From: Symsagittifera roscoffensis
Lineage: Eukaryota > Xenacoelomorpha > Acoela > Convolutidae
Assembly: GCF_963678635.1 (NCBI RefSeq)
Contig: NC_087062.1
Span: 55,564,355-55,628,354 of the forward strand
Reading direction: 5' to 3'
Length of the DNA: 64,000 nucleotides
Of this stretch, positions 46,801-54,398 are shown one piece after another; the first letter of the stretch is position 1; every line of letters begins with the position of its first letter. The notes under the pieces were generated by a model that ran no database searches, was not told where the DNA came from, and saw only the letters and a list, made by a program, of their open reading frames with translations. A program made the position numbers and the translations under genes.

Positions 46801-46857
46801 TCCCTTGCTTAGCCTGGGAATTTTAGTAGTCGATCCTAACGAGTCCCTGCGCTGCAT
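37375..46857 (-). CDS. gag-pol: Gag-Pol-macro polyprotein of the giant element
   Basis: About 3160 residues from the first ATG (the frame is open 20 codons further upstream). Residues 1-550 are charged and disordered with a coiled coil near 300-430. A Gag capsid-like region lies at about 560-720, then two CX2CX4HX4C knuckles (CANCGSMDHHVSAC near 740 and CFFCNLEGHFKSDC). The protease LLDTGAVVSVMP is near 1100. RT has the CYVDDVV box near 1587, and RNase H (FVLDTDASV) starts near 1735. A repetitive acidic linker spans about 2075-2150. The integrase HHCC is near 2378 and its core has IDHQK, FQSDNGKAF and GLVERQN; WRGPFQI is near 2680. The final 160 residues are a macro domain. No Gag/Pol shift is needed, unlike many relatives. 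Confidence 0.93.
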   Translation of the reverse strand: MQRRDSLGSTTKIPRLSKGSTRKFRTRRSQTSFSSASDAFAEDESTKGQPDLSVIEMRLRSEKNLDGNQGRSAEAEPASETPVDPFDEGERTLIRPDFEPDGVLEREEVERTEETSERSEVEPREEVLYRGMSKSETKSYKWRKEPSHLTSAHSSLAKQSNNAMMSSMSPGEEQTFSKAKKSWKSLYDERMASLPTVGLTSSDDYPEITHPDVNFTPCPRNDMSREASSASPTRPMSDGITMGASSTFDRLMTSMHKQKGGASSSTRLQPQLTSSSLGLTPPLGAAGDISDMFAGVMNGLDELRRDMTKRIDQVDERAHHGRENLKDELTHVKSQARFDQAQLIRDTDQCLAESLAQANKESEEREARMTREIERLLNDHDKTYAQTMTGLERRLDAKSDLMMRKLDAILNGNNWQEHSNSRERSRHANVGDGTGNSARAQQGSRTNYEHRNKERPRAAPQRPGWTNPVPPEADATPETRLPTVPQVSSVPDLTTVSQDTTMYASMFEPLNRSLETFITKLSKSTERGERSRRTLKKPKSYKDESDGCIDTWIEVMKLHFEEENLSKKQECSALTSNLEGTALNCVMAKRANERDSARKIFDILLNRFGSGVQGHQAMVKFEKRRQRDEESIDKFLDDLELLRRRSNPDERISERNLAIASKFMDGVRSEELKTMLATHFTLSLDQVPTPDDLRMKSREYLLIKPRAQNRYSNYGNYSGTNTGANSSWYKPRDDMDKRRSCANCGSMDHHVSACSAYKQNMKAIGYFLEDADATDEDHEEYVRGLIMKYGPRCFFCNLEGHFKSDCTQFWDAVADAKHPRHEEALSGVKASRARLMNEAESRRKETTPSTFATKKVKTWPDEVVASNLEAESSSPLKVDYGLAARTALQNVKQHLATKEVEQWVRSELESTDLRESLNVLSKTTRAEDEKEPKKQGLKLNVISGKTFGMAKAGTKIMSIISVAGHQVVKNLSEPSEITLVHLDIYADYLKEKDPKLDSRAVRALLTTGGPRLMKVDGHYIDVHGPYPILMNVDGINIYTKAHITDANDQVGRIYIGQEELKVRRIGHNAMLEQDAVHIGCEADLAAHVLDVQGRQLSVKGLLDTGAVVSVMPIKTWTDMGFERSDLIPTNIRLAAANQGAIYVAGRTPIISLQLGGRHLWMSFLVVENLDESDQFILGRDFVRNFDVTIDLNDGLIRIKDPERKYEKRPLNKSLINQAKVPIFLDRKVRLKPNQAVVATFRMRNLNELSNDRQVCLVPNPNSKSSAILGRSFSLTQSGLCVSVLLNTEATTVTIQRGKKLGYALPLNTDFLSVENLKKFDVTKCPLHANQECIMKRVIELKSYRKLFSMKSETDDGLSSCSNFPERPTEAELAANRPVLPEIEHLKGKISDKELDSLRAVLDRNADVFSKHKADIGCCNFVEHEIEIEEGSVPHREGARRMTPNKSEACRKEIEMLMEYDMIEPSKSPWACGVVMAKKKGGQLRFCCDFRYLNAVTIKDAYPIPRIDESLSKLGDAKFFTTLDLGSAFWQVPLRKQDREKTGFACELGLFQWKRMPFGLCNATATFQRLMAQALTSVTKKYGNLIMCYVDDVVIATPTLEDHIERLEEVFSCMKQAGLKCKPSKCEILRDSIKYLGRLVDKHGVRPDPEAVEAVLTWKAPKTDTQLMSFLGFANYYREFIKGYADKIYPMQRLMRNKGKKFTWTDEAQVSFENIKRELCEAPVLGMPTEKGMFVLDTDASVVAISGILHQEQEWNGRTVLRPIAYGSKVLSDTEMKYGAPKAEMFAVITFVEKYRAYLGSAPFKLRVDIRALAWLKTYSMDQSYIGRWIVRLDGYHMIIEHRTRDKHQNADSLSKKTEFYERLEEKQANQSEIKEGFSFLDKETYDKLPLTRWLDKSGHPIPGHPDLPVETAAEIKLLARGEPVPLDLLVRSNLVQQELTRLGINSISLLNKMVNVAPDVMGKLRDLLDREVNRHDREWIETMQRLTVTERTEKRPVSIRSRGVERDCRSIVNQLVTSMPKEVLLRTSFTEYGTSNQNQATEEVRIRSKSSFTRRVHFTDAKEEYEPSPDCSSVDETMSGESDTFEPVKDVSSDESDTFEPVQDDLSGERLTRPPRGRILSGESGSKRPMDRVLSGESRNISDNLEYDVEESVDSSGDSRPQSWDNTSETTSNSDVSEIAIHSLLVDWKQRGLDRETHQDPDRDRYTSDEEGTVVDNAAHELELIAVSKRPTRLLPHGTVVRTNLEPSVQEATPLKKIWCVKLMDDAHAPEIMSGQMDVVKTYLKARYRLSDLLRAQRNDRMTSSLKRWIENGAPDKGDLEEDSYKILKQFYLKRKDLLYLNKDGIVACKRKEEDKVLYKYNSIVLPQLYQTELLFRSHDQMGHQGVDKVYNRIQKRFEWPGLKKACEKWIAACLSCQQAKDPRKLRFPLQSIESSGFNEVVQIDHQKICMTATGYNQVLVMIDHFTKYAEAAPCMTASAEETCDHLINVWIARHGCPITFQSDNGKAFVGDLTKELMKRSQVAQAHSTTYHPQTNGLVERQNRTLVSMLRVYCSRYMDDWDKHLPQVMGAYNSTEHSTTGISPHMMLTGHEKALPLTFFYPEYEGKRTAPQTYVRDVIRRQQDLNDLCRRNTQQAQIRQKRRFDKRTADAKAYSVGDYVWVFQEVVPPKGTKKLLKKWRGPFQITEVHQGGRFYRLSTGRAAHYENIKPHNASSEDWCIPADMQEGDYLIVDPACEVNERGTRDKNDGNEMVDNCDLPLDLELTERVEVDDETLPYAEEDWDCPEQTEIDKGIQPDFPLTMETRQSKRGKNQKKYNPYGEDFVVDRIVVSDVIDSLVGLDEVAMLEEIDLVNDMDQDWIDDRSEPEVEFEPEAEQTHEQELTNLRVLEWLHDLPTDPKETILTIQDVDRDGVKYISHDNTESNWVAPDGPLRVPQSNLGLLDFGRSTGTSMDIFVRGVGVGLTHTENLIIKKLKSARETGELETEGENAKKPPFGRIFESYFDLPNHYSNNIVITDSDFILTERTCAIAITADVSLKTALAADFKREYKNIEFLWKQRPGVGGMIALPPFASQIPGKYLCFVVTKATDRQHVNPESLVLALTRLRDFLVERGVTSLSLPVYDPNRGKLHPRELYALVHVIFSETDIEVYLHKKYYLSIC
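37982..37994 (-). promoter_or_regulatory. Internal copy of the polypurine-tract region
   Basis: TTGTCCGGGGAGT on the minus strand is identical to the sequence beside the 3' LTR. The match extends upstream in element orientation for about 33 more bases (to about 38024) with scattered differences, including GATGGA and GCGATC. It sits inside the coding sequence about 110 bases before the macro domain. It may be a central priming tract or a relic of an earlier element end. Confidence 0.6.
40417..40626 (-). repeat. In-frame 42-bp minisatellite encoding SGES repeats (RNase H-integrase linker)
   Basis: Five tandem 14-residue units follow the pattern xxxSGES/DESxxxxPxx. Examples are SGESDTFEPVK, SDESDTFEPVQ, SGERLTRPPRG and SGESGSKRPMD. 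The shared nucleotide core in four of the units is TGTCCGGGGAG, the same core as the element's polypurine tract. Confidence 0.85.
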
Positions 46858-47339
46858 AGTTTTGTACAAAATGAAAGTATTCGTAATTTGATGGCAATGC
46901 AAACGTACCACAAACAAGATTTAGTTAAATCACTTAACGCTGCCTACTCGATTCCGTCAGTATCAAAATGTCTCTTAGATCTCTCACGACTAAATTAGTG
47001 ACTCAGCTAAAGTTACACACAGGGTCTACCCAGTATTGATATAATGCTAACTCAACCCGGTTGTATAGTATAACAGTATCACTAAGTTTCCACAAGATAT
47101 AATCGACACACAAAACACAATCGATAATCAGATAAGAATATCCTACAGGTGACAGCGACCTTTTGTCAGTATCAATTTATCGCCACACAATTTATCAAGT
47201 CACTGCTTTGTTAAAATTAAACAATCTTCGATAAAAAGCAGTGATGATTCAGAAATAGATAAATAAAACTTAGTCTTAAAGAAAAAGACTTCCCCCAATC
47301 GGAACGATCCGAAAGAACGAAGCCCAGGACACAGTCTTC

Positions 47340-47630
47340 TCAAGTGGGTGTGTATTTGCCTAATACACCCACCGAGGTCTTCTTTTAGGTGTCCTGCGAT
47401 TGCCCGAGCTGTCCTACTAAGTAGCTCAAGGCAACCTCTTGGTCGAAAATTCGTCAAATCTATGAAAAAGCTCTCCCACACTCGGACTGCTCCAAGTGCA
47501 CGAGAGTAGGGAACAATTCTTCTTCTCAAGTGGGTGTGTTTTTGCTTAATACACCCACCGAGGTCTTCCTTTATTTGTTCCCGGATTGCCCGAACTTTCC
47601 TATTAAGTAGCTCAAGGCAACCACTCAACC
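47340..47630 (-). repeat. Two tandem hairpin units in the leader
   Basis: Two diverged direct copies of about 100 bp start near 47341 and 47521. Each contains an inverted repeat (GTGGGTGT...ACACCCAC) that would form a stem with a short loop, followed by the shared ACCGAGGTCTTC. A weaker third piece (tctaatacaccc) lies near 47670. Confidence 0.75.
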
Positions 47631-47835
47631 AAAATCACAATCAAAAAAAAAAAAAATCTTGTTCGGGTACTTCTAATACACCCAATATAGAATCCAAAGT
47701 TGATCACGAATTTCCGGGTCAGAATGGGTTCTTATGACCCTGATAAGCACGCCTAATATCCTAATATGATCCTAATTAAATGGATATTTTCCGTTTCCCA
47801 AATTGCCACAGAAGGTTTACTCAAGTCTCTTACAA

Positions 47836-49620
47836 GGAGGGTCGCTAGAAGGTTTAAGACACTCCGGAGGGTTACCTCGGAGGGTACCTCAATCACTCAA
47901 GTTACTTAGGAGGGTATCTTAATCACCCAAGCTAATTCGGAGGGTCCCCCTAAATTTACTAAGGAGGGTCAATAAGATGCTTAATACGCTCCGGAGGGTC
48001 ACTTCGGAGGGTACCTCCAAAATTTTCAAATTTTCTGATCTCACTTGGAAGGTTCTCCTACTAGCTTCAAAAACGTCAAAATAAGCTAAGGGTTCTAGGG
48101 GGAGCTGTTTCAACTTCTTAGGGTGATCTCGTGGAAATTTTCCACTAAGGAGGGTTGCTAAAGGGCTTAGCTGACTCCGGAGGGTCACTTCGGAGGGTTC
48201 CCCCAAAATCAAGAAAAAGGGTTAAATCACCGCAGTAAAGCCTCTGAAAGCGGTCTACCTGACTTAAAACTAGGTTGGCTGACACGGTCAACCTTCCCAG
48301 TTGAATAAAAAGATGTTTTGATAAAATTTTCTGCCGCTCGGAGGGTTGCCCGTTACTTGGACCCTCCGAACCAACAAATTCTAAAAAATTTTTCTTTTCC
48401 GAAATAATCAACCCAAAAACGGTTGCGATTCGGAAAAGTGGTCAAAAACGTCGACTTATGGTACCAAAATTATCCCGATCGGATAACTAGTCTTTGAGAA
48501 ATCGCCAAAAACGCGTTCGTCAGAATGGCCTTTTTCACCACCTGTATAGGATCTGAAAGACTTTTTTCGCAATTCCGGTCGAGAGTGCCTAAAAATACTT
48601 GAAATGAGCGTAGCAGCCCTGTACGGCACTGGAATGATGCAAAAAACCGGACCAAAATTGGTTTAGAAACAAAAATTTGGCCAAAAACTATCAAATTTGG
48701 ACCCTCCGATTCCTTCCTTTTCCAAACCTTAAGTCGTTAGCTCTATCCACGGAGCTACTCGGAGGGTTACCCAAAAATTTCTCTAGTAACCTAGCACGTT
48801 ATGCTAGCACGCTCCTAACGCAAAAAATTTTATTGCTCTAACTCTAAAAACTCAAAAAATCGATCCCCAAAACAGATTGACAAAATACAGAAAATTATCA
48901 AAATTTTGGTCGAAAAATTCTCGTTTTTCTAACTTCTACTGAATCTTTGCTCACGCGGTTTCTTTAATAAAGGGGATCGAACTACGTGGCTACTCTCTAT
49001 ATAAAAGCTTTTTGCCTATCGGAAAAGCTCGGATATCCGAAAATTTGGGGGTCTACAGTTTGGTCGAAAATTGGTAATTTCCGACAAAAAATGGATGTTT
49101 CTTGGGTCTAAATAGGAGATAAGTAATATATAATAAGGATAATAATCTATTAATAGTCGTTGATGAATAGTACTATACCCTCCTTTGCACCAAAATATCC
49201 GAATTAAGACCCTTAACTCGGAAATTTGTAATCGATGGAGGGTACAATCGGACCGCGCCAATCGTGCCCCCCACCACTTAAGTTTTAAAGAAATAGTACC
49301 CGAACGATACTAAAATTGCTTCAACGATACCCAACAGTCGTTGCGGATGTTGTCCTTGATGTCCCTGTTGAGTGTGGAACACGTTGATCAGCCTGCCACT
49401 CTACCCTCCGGTCACCGGCAAAATCACCATTAACGTGCTTAAACACTCAAATTACACTCGAGGGAGGGTACCCAACCCTTCACCAAAACACACAATCTCT
49501 CTATCAGAAACGATATAAATCAATCTGAAACAACAACAAATAGGAAGGTCAGATCACATCTCGTCCGGAAATAACATATAAACTGTCACTTTATGTTTTT
49601 TACTGTTTTTGGTCTTTTTT

Positions 49621-49651
<31 letters not shown>

Positions 49652-49938
49652 CTGTTTTTTGTACTTTTTTTTTGTTTTTAAATAAATTTGTTTTTGGCTT
49701 TTTCTTGGTTATACACTATTTTTGTTTGGTTTTACGCTTTCTCTTTAATTGTTTTTGGTCCTGGGACCTCAGGACAAGCGGGCTCTAGATTTCCCACCTA
49801 ACCCTCCGGCCCCCGGAATTTTCGGTGTTAACTAAGTTAAAAAGCTAAATTGCACTAGACGGAGGGTACGCACCTTCCCCCTAGTACAATAACGGTCATT
49901 AAGGCCTCTAACTCGGGCATACGCCCGGAGCGGAGGGT
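47836..49938 (-). repeat. Dispersed GGAGGGT / ACCCTCC heptamer array in the leader
   Basis: The heptamer occurs about 17 times as GGAGGGT on the plus strand and about 5 times in reverse. It is densest at 47836-48200, where copies are often 13-30 bases apart and usually preceded by C or TC (cggagggt). In element RNA the common form is ACCCTCC. It is too frequent for AT-rich DNA by chance. Confidence 0.8.
49624..49650 (+). repeat. T27 homopolymer in the giant element leader
   Basis: Uninterrupted run of T (A in element RNA) with further T-rich sequence on both sides. Such runs are unstable and may be assembly-sensitive. Confidence 0.9.
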
Positions 49939-49986
49939 ACGTCGCTGAAACGCTTGCTGATCATGATGGTTTCATGCCTTTAACAG

Positions 49987-50004
49987 GCCCACCCAGGAGC
50001 GCCA
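49987..50004 (-). promoter_or_regulatory. Putative primer-binding site of the giant element
   Basis: TGGCGCTCCTGGGTGGG lies 12 bases inside the 5' LTR on the minus strand. It begins with the TGG that pairs with a tRNA CCA end. The matching tRNA was not identified. Confidence 0.55.
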
Positions 50005-50016
50005 TAAAAACGTCTA

Positions 50017-50901
50017 TGTAACATTCGCCCAAATATCACACAGCGACGGAGCGTAGAAAAAGTACCTATCAACGACTGGCAGGCGTCAGTTACCTTAATT
50101 CTACTCGTTTTTCACCGTCTCGACCTTGCCAGTTGATTTTCTGGTCTGTTTAGGGCAAAGTAAAAAGTTACCATTTTTAGGCCATCAGTCAAACGACTTT
50201 TGATCAGCTTTCGTTTGCATGCGAACACAACCACATAGCTGAGTCTCGGATCCTCAGACTACGTGATTGTCATTAAAAACACGGCTCGAACAACCTATTT
50301 TTATATGTTTTTGTGTGACAGTTTTATATTAAATCCATTGGAGATGGATTGACCCTTTCCTTTTTCTATCTACTCATGCTCTGAAATATTAAATAATAAC
50401 GGTGTTAATTACGATCTAGGACATTACAGCAGCTGTTATAGTCAGTTTTCACAGTCCCTTCACATATAACAGTCTCTGGGGGACCAAGCCTCCGCTCCCG
50501 TGATTTTCTTGAGATAACACTCTTATCTCCTATATTTCGTGTCCCGGGAGGGTTCCGTGGTATTTCTCTTCCCCCCACTGAAGCCTCCGTCTCCACAAAT
50601 ATCTGTCACTAAGGTCCTTATCGTGTGTTATTGCCACGATAAGAGGCTCCGTGTTTTTCTGTCTCTGATACAACCGTTCTTCACAATTTCTATCGTTGTT
50701 CTGATTTTCGTCTTTTTTTATTCAAAATGGCCGTCTTTTTTCTATTTCTCAGAAATGTTCTTCTTCCGATCGAAATTTTAAAAATAAAAATTCTAGAACA
50801 TTCTGACCCTCCGTCGCAACACTTTTTTGTTCATAAGGCCTTTAGTCACTTTTATTTCTGTCGCGGGAAGGTTATGCTGTGTCATCTGGCAGAATGGCAC
50901 A
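50017..50901 (-). repeat. 5' LTR of the giant element
   Basis: This 885-bp direct repeat is identical to 26465-27349 except for one base. On the minus strand it starts TGTGCCATTC and ends GTTACA. It contains one GGAGGGT and one ACCCTCC, the heptamer repeated in the neighbouring leader. An AATAAA on the minus strand lies about 180 bp into each LTR (left copy 27165-27170). Confidence 0.97.
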
Positions 50902-52251
50902 TTTTCTAAACACTCTCACACGGTTAGGATCGGATAAAAGGAGTTTTTCTAGTTTACTTGTTTTGGACTGCTGACGGGGTTGAAGTGTCGGTAAACGACG
51001 AACAGTATCCGGAGCCCCTGGAGGCGTATTAGCTGATCGGTCTTCGGCGAAGCATAGCGTTTTGCGAGAAAGGCCTGTTTTTAATGACTGGGCCAAATCC
51101 GAATGGCGACTCGACAGCTCCTGTAGAACCCGCTTTCCCCCATCTGGCGGGAGATTCCTCTTCTGTTGTGTCCAGTTATTAGCCACCCGGGCGAGATCAG
51201 CTAGCGCTTTGTACGGTTCACTCTCAGCAATGTTTCCCTCTAGTGAGAACATTGGGTTGAAGCGCGGAGTAATCTGAGGACTGAGACTGCCCCTTGGCAC
51301 CACTTTGACACGATCCCGACTATAGTCCTGACTGGCAATTTGGTCCGGCGTTAAGAGATTGCGTTCGAGTCCTTGTGCTGAAGAATCAGAATTAACTATA
51401 TTAAGAAAAGCTTGTGACCATTCAGTATTGGGCTTACGTCCGAAGTGCATTTCAAATGGTGACTTCTTAAGTGTAGAATGATTATTTTTACGAATATCTT
51501 CTATTATTCGATGAAGTACTTCTTTAAAATTACCGATATTAGGGTCCAGTTGTTTAGTGCCTAACTTGCGTTTTATAGTCTGTATCATACGTTCAACGAG
51601 ACCGGAGCCTCGATGGTCTCCGACTGGAGAAAGGATATGTTTGATGCCTTTACTAGAACAAAATTGTTGTACCATGTCGTTTTTAAACCCAGAGCCGTGA
51701 TCAGTCCTGATAGAATGAGGTAACCCATGAATTCGGATATAAGATTCAAGAAATTTCGTAACCTTTTTAGCCCCAGTAGTTTTAGTAATAAGTACAGAAG
51801 GAAATTTCGAGAAGCGATCGATAGCTACTAAGAGGAATATTTTCACGCCTTTGTCATCCAAAATAGGACCAGCAAAATCTAACTGCAACTCCCGATTTGG
51901 CCCCGTCAACTGGGGCAAAGATTGTGCGGAATGAAAAGTTTTAACGGGCTTTAGGTTCTTACCATACAGTGTGCACTCGCGGCACTTCTCGCAGGTGTCG
52001 ACTATCTGCCGGTTCAAGAACGGCCACCAAATATACTCTGAGGCTGACATCATGGCCTCTTGGCTAGGTTGCGACCGATGAAGGCGGGCAAGGACGGCTG
52101 GTCTCAAAACTTCTGGGATGGCCAGTTTGTTGTCAATTATCACACAGTTGTTGACGACCGCTGCCTTGGGCCACAATTGGGCCATGTAAGATCCGAGTTT
52201 GTTAAAACTGGAAACGTCCTTGCTGTTAATAGCTCGTTTCATCGGGCCCAA
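50902..52251 (-). CDS. Integrase region of the outer element, cut by the giant element
   Basis: An HHCC-type zinc-binding region (LHRSQPSQEAMM...CEKCREC) is followed by the catalytic core with QLDFAGP, RTDHGSGF and GLVERMIQTIKRKLG (the D, D and E blocks). The region C-terminal to the core runs up to the LTR of the giant element, so the downstream portion is displaced to 25373-26464. The boundary is set by the start of the 885-bp LTR. Confidence 0.85.
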
Positions 52252-52254
52252 AAA

Positions 52255-54336
52255 TCAGTCTTCCTCCGTGAGCTCGGCTAGAAGGTCCGCGTCGAATAAG
52301 CCTGGTAGTCCCACAATTTCTTTCCTTGACTTTGATACAATAGGTTTTCCACCATTGATTGCGTACACACCAACTTTATCAGCAAGTTGGACTCTCCCCG
52401 GTCTTGATAATCGGCACTTCTTCATAGCTTCCAAAAGCTGGTTGTGTCCCTCCCTTCTAGAGGCAGTTCTAGCAGCCACAAATCGGGTCTTCGCCGCACG
52501 CTCTCGTGTCCGATTACGTTGGCGCACCTGGTCCAGGCAAGAGATTCGTCCTACTTGACGAGATCTTACTGAAGGGCGCGGGCTCGGCCGACGAAAGTTA
52601 GGGGAACTCAAAGTGAAGTTTTCGACAAAAGAGAGAAGTTCTGCTTGATCCTCCATAGAACTGTGTGACGGATGTGATTTAGTAAGGTTAGTTGGTTGAG
52701 TTATTGGTTTGTCGTTAGTATGTTGAAGAGCAGAATGTGGTAATGCAGTAGGATGGGAACCAGTAGGATCAGATGGATTCATGTTGTAGTTGATAGATGA
52801 GTGAGATACAAGAGATTGATTTGAGTTAGAAAAAGATGAGAAGGAATATTTGCAACTATCTTTGAATAATTCAGGTCGGAGACAATGAATCCAGAAAAGC
52901 GAAATTGGTTTACGATTATTAATTAGCATACCGGTTTCTGATTGGTCAATTTCGTAACAACATGACTTAACGCCCTCACTCGGTGAGAGACCGTACGCGC
53001 GAATTTGCATAACGTGATTTGATTGGTCGAGAAAACAGTTTGATTTCAGAGTTTGAGGCACAACGACCTCTTGCGACTGGGAACATATTTTACTAGCCGA
53101 ATCAAGTATATTGAATGTATTAATAAATGATAAGGCCGAATTAAAAGCCTCAATAGACTTTACAACAAAAAGTTCATCATAAATTGATGGCGCTGGAGCT
53201 GAAAAGGTTGGATGTCGAGAAAGGCAGTCCACAATGCCTAACGTAACCCCAGGCACGTGAATAACTTCAAAGTCAAAGGGTAGTAACCGGTCCGCCCAAC
53301 GTGAAAGGCGCGACTGATAGGATTTGTTATTATAATTTTCGCTTAGCGCCGAAATGATGGCTTTGTGGTCGATTAATACTTGAAAACGATTTCCCAACAA
53401 ATGAGTACGAAAATGTTCGCACGCCCAAACGATCGCCAACAATTCAAGTTCATTCGTACTATACTTTGATTCAGCATTATTTAGGAAGCGTGAGGCAAAC
53501 GCAGTTGGAGCCCAAACCCCTTGCTCGATCTCCTGTTCCAAACATGCTCCTAACCCGTTATGACTAGCGTCACATTTTACCCGAGACTTTTTTGAAGAAT
53601 CATAATGGAATAAGTTGGGAATGTTAGCCAACAGGTTTATAATACTCTTGAAGGCATTATCTTGTGCCTCCCCCCAACGGAAAGACTGTTTATTGCATGT
53701 CTTTAAAGATTCTCGAAAATGAACGGTATAGGTGTGTAGGTCAGGTAGGAATCGTTGCAAATGATTTAACGTCCCCATTAACGAGCGGAGCTGCTTTAAA
53801 GTTTTGGGGGGTTTCAGTGATCGGACCGCATCAATCTTTGAAAATTTCGGAGAGTACCCGTGCTCATTTATAACGTAACCTAACCAAGTTAGCTGGTTTA
53901 CTGAGAACTCGCACTTACTGAATTTCAATGCCCAGCCTTCTGCGTCGAGTCGCTGCATCACTCTCTCGACCAATTTATTGTGATCTTGGACATCTCCCTT
54001 CGTGACTACTAGGATGTCGTCCAAGTAACAGATTACACCTTCTAATCCGAGCAAGGTACAATCCATCGCCTTTTGAAACTCAGTCGGCATGTCAGTCAAC
54101 CCATAGAACCCTGTCTTAAATCGATAAGTCCCCGTAGCATCTCCACACAAAATATTGAAATTACAGTGACTGCTGGTAAATGATGACATCGGGAGCTGAC
54201 TGAAGGCATATTTCAAGTCTAACGAGGTGAACCAGACGGTGCCAGGTACGTCTTTAGTGATTATTTGGGCCACCGAATCAACAAGTTCGTGAATATTTGG
54301 CATCTGGTATTTATTCTTCCACATTTGCGCGTTCAT
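52255..54336 (-). CDS. pol: Reverse transcriptase and RNase H of the outer element
   Basis: A 693-residue open stretch. RT motifs include FTSLDLKYAFSQLPM (first catalytic aspartate), YGLTDMPTEFQKAMD and the active-site box CYLDDILV. The thumb follows, with LGYVINEHGYSP and LRSLMGTLNHLQRFLP. RNase H begins near residue 245 (VKCDASHNGLGACLEQE) and includes STNELELLAIVWACEHFR and the later VIHVPG. The C-terminal 300 residues are a serine/asparagine-rich linker toward integrase. It lies on the same strand as the rest of the element. Confidence 0.88.
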   Translation of the reverse strand: MNAQMWKNKYQMPNIHELVDSVAQIITKDVPGTVWFTSLDLKYAFSQLPMSSFTSSHCNFNILCGDATGTYRFKTGFYGLTDMPTEFQKAMDCTLLGLEGVICYLDDILVVTKGDVQDHNKLVERVMQRLDAEGWALKFSKCEFSVNQLTWLGYVINEHGYSPKFSKIDAVRSLKPPKTLKQLRSLMGTLNHLQRFLPDLHTYTVHFRESLKTCNKQSFRWGEAQDNAFKSIINLLANIPNLFHYDSSKKSRVKCDASHNGLGACLEQEIEQGVWAPTAFASRFLNNAESKYSTNELELLAIVWACEHFRTHLLGNRFQVLIDHKAIISALSENYNNKSYQSRLSRWADRLLPFDFEVIHVPGVTLGIVDCLSRHPTFSAPAPSIYDELFVVKSIEAFNSALSFINTFNILDSASKICSQSQEVVVPQTLKSNCFLDQSNHVMQIRAYGLSPSEGVKSCCYEIDQSETGMLINNRKPISLFWIHCLRPELFKDSCKYSFSSFSNSNQSLVSHSSINYNMNPSDPTGSHPTALPHSALQHTNDKPITQPTNLTKSHPSHSSMEDQAELLSFVENFTLSSPNFRRPSPRPSVRSRQVGRISCLDQVRQRNRTRERAAKTRFVAARTASRREGHNQLLEAMKKCRLSRPGRVQLADKVGVYAINGGKPIVSKSRKEIVGLPGLFDADLLAELTEED

Positions 54337-54398
54337 CGGTTTAGCGTTTAAGGCGAGTTTTATCGAGCCGTCCTTCTTGGCGGTTAGTACGATGGGTG

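Larger units (their letters stand above)
46858..50016 (-). other. Long 5' leader of the giant element
   Basis: About 3.1 kb lies between the 5' LTR and the first Gag-Pol ATG. No ATG-initiated ORF of note is present; the longest open stretches (for example 47200-47628) lack an ATG near their start and are repeat-derived. The leader contains a 27-base T run (49624-49650), a dispersed heptamer array and two tandem hairpin units. Long structured leaders commonly hold packaging and dimerisation signals in retroelements; that role here is inference. Confidence 0.7.
26465..50901 (-). mobile_element. Giant (24.4 kb) Ty3/gypsy-type LTR element with accessory genes
   Basis: The element is bounded by 885-bp LTRs with TG...CA ends and one observed difference, flanked by a short tttt duplication (atttt if the terminal A is shared). 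Right to left it has the 5' LTR, a primer-binding site, a 3.1-kb leader, Gag-Pol with a C-terminal macro domain, ORF2 (coiled coil), ORF3 (SGNH hydrolase), ORF4 (unknown), a 750-bp untranslated region, a polypurine tract and the 3' LTR. Typical Ty3/gypsy elements are 5-10 kb. It looks whole, with no obvious breaks, and is nested in the outer element's integrase region. The accessory ORFs show no envelope features. Confidence 0.95.

Noticed and set aside
47200-47628. A 142-codon open stretch in the giant element leader with an internal protein-like repeat.
   Set aside because: It has no ATG at its start, and the internal repeat is explained by the two tandem hairpin units in the DNA.
47836-49938. 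The heptamer array as a CRISPR or a simple satellite.
   Set aside because: The repeats are only 7 bases, irregularly spaced and in a eukaryotic retroelement leader; there are no uniform spacers.
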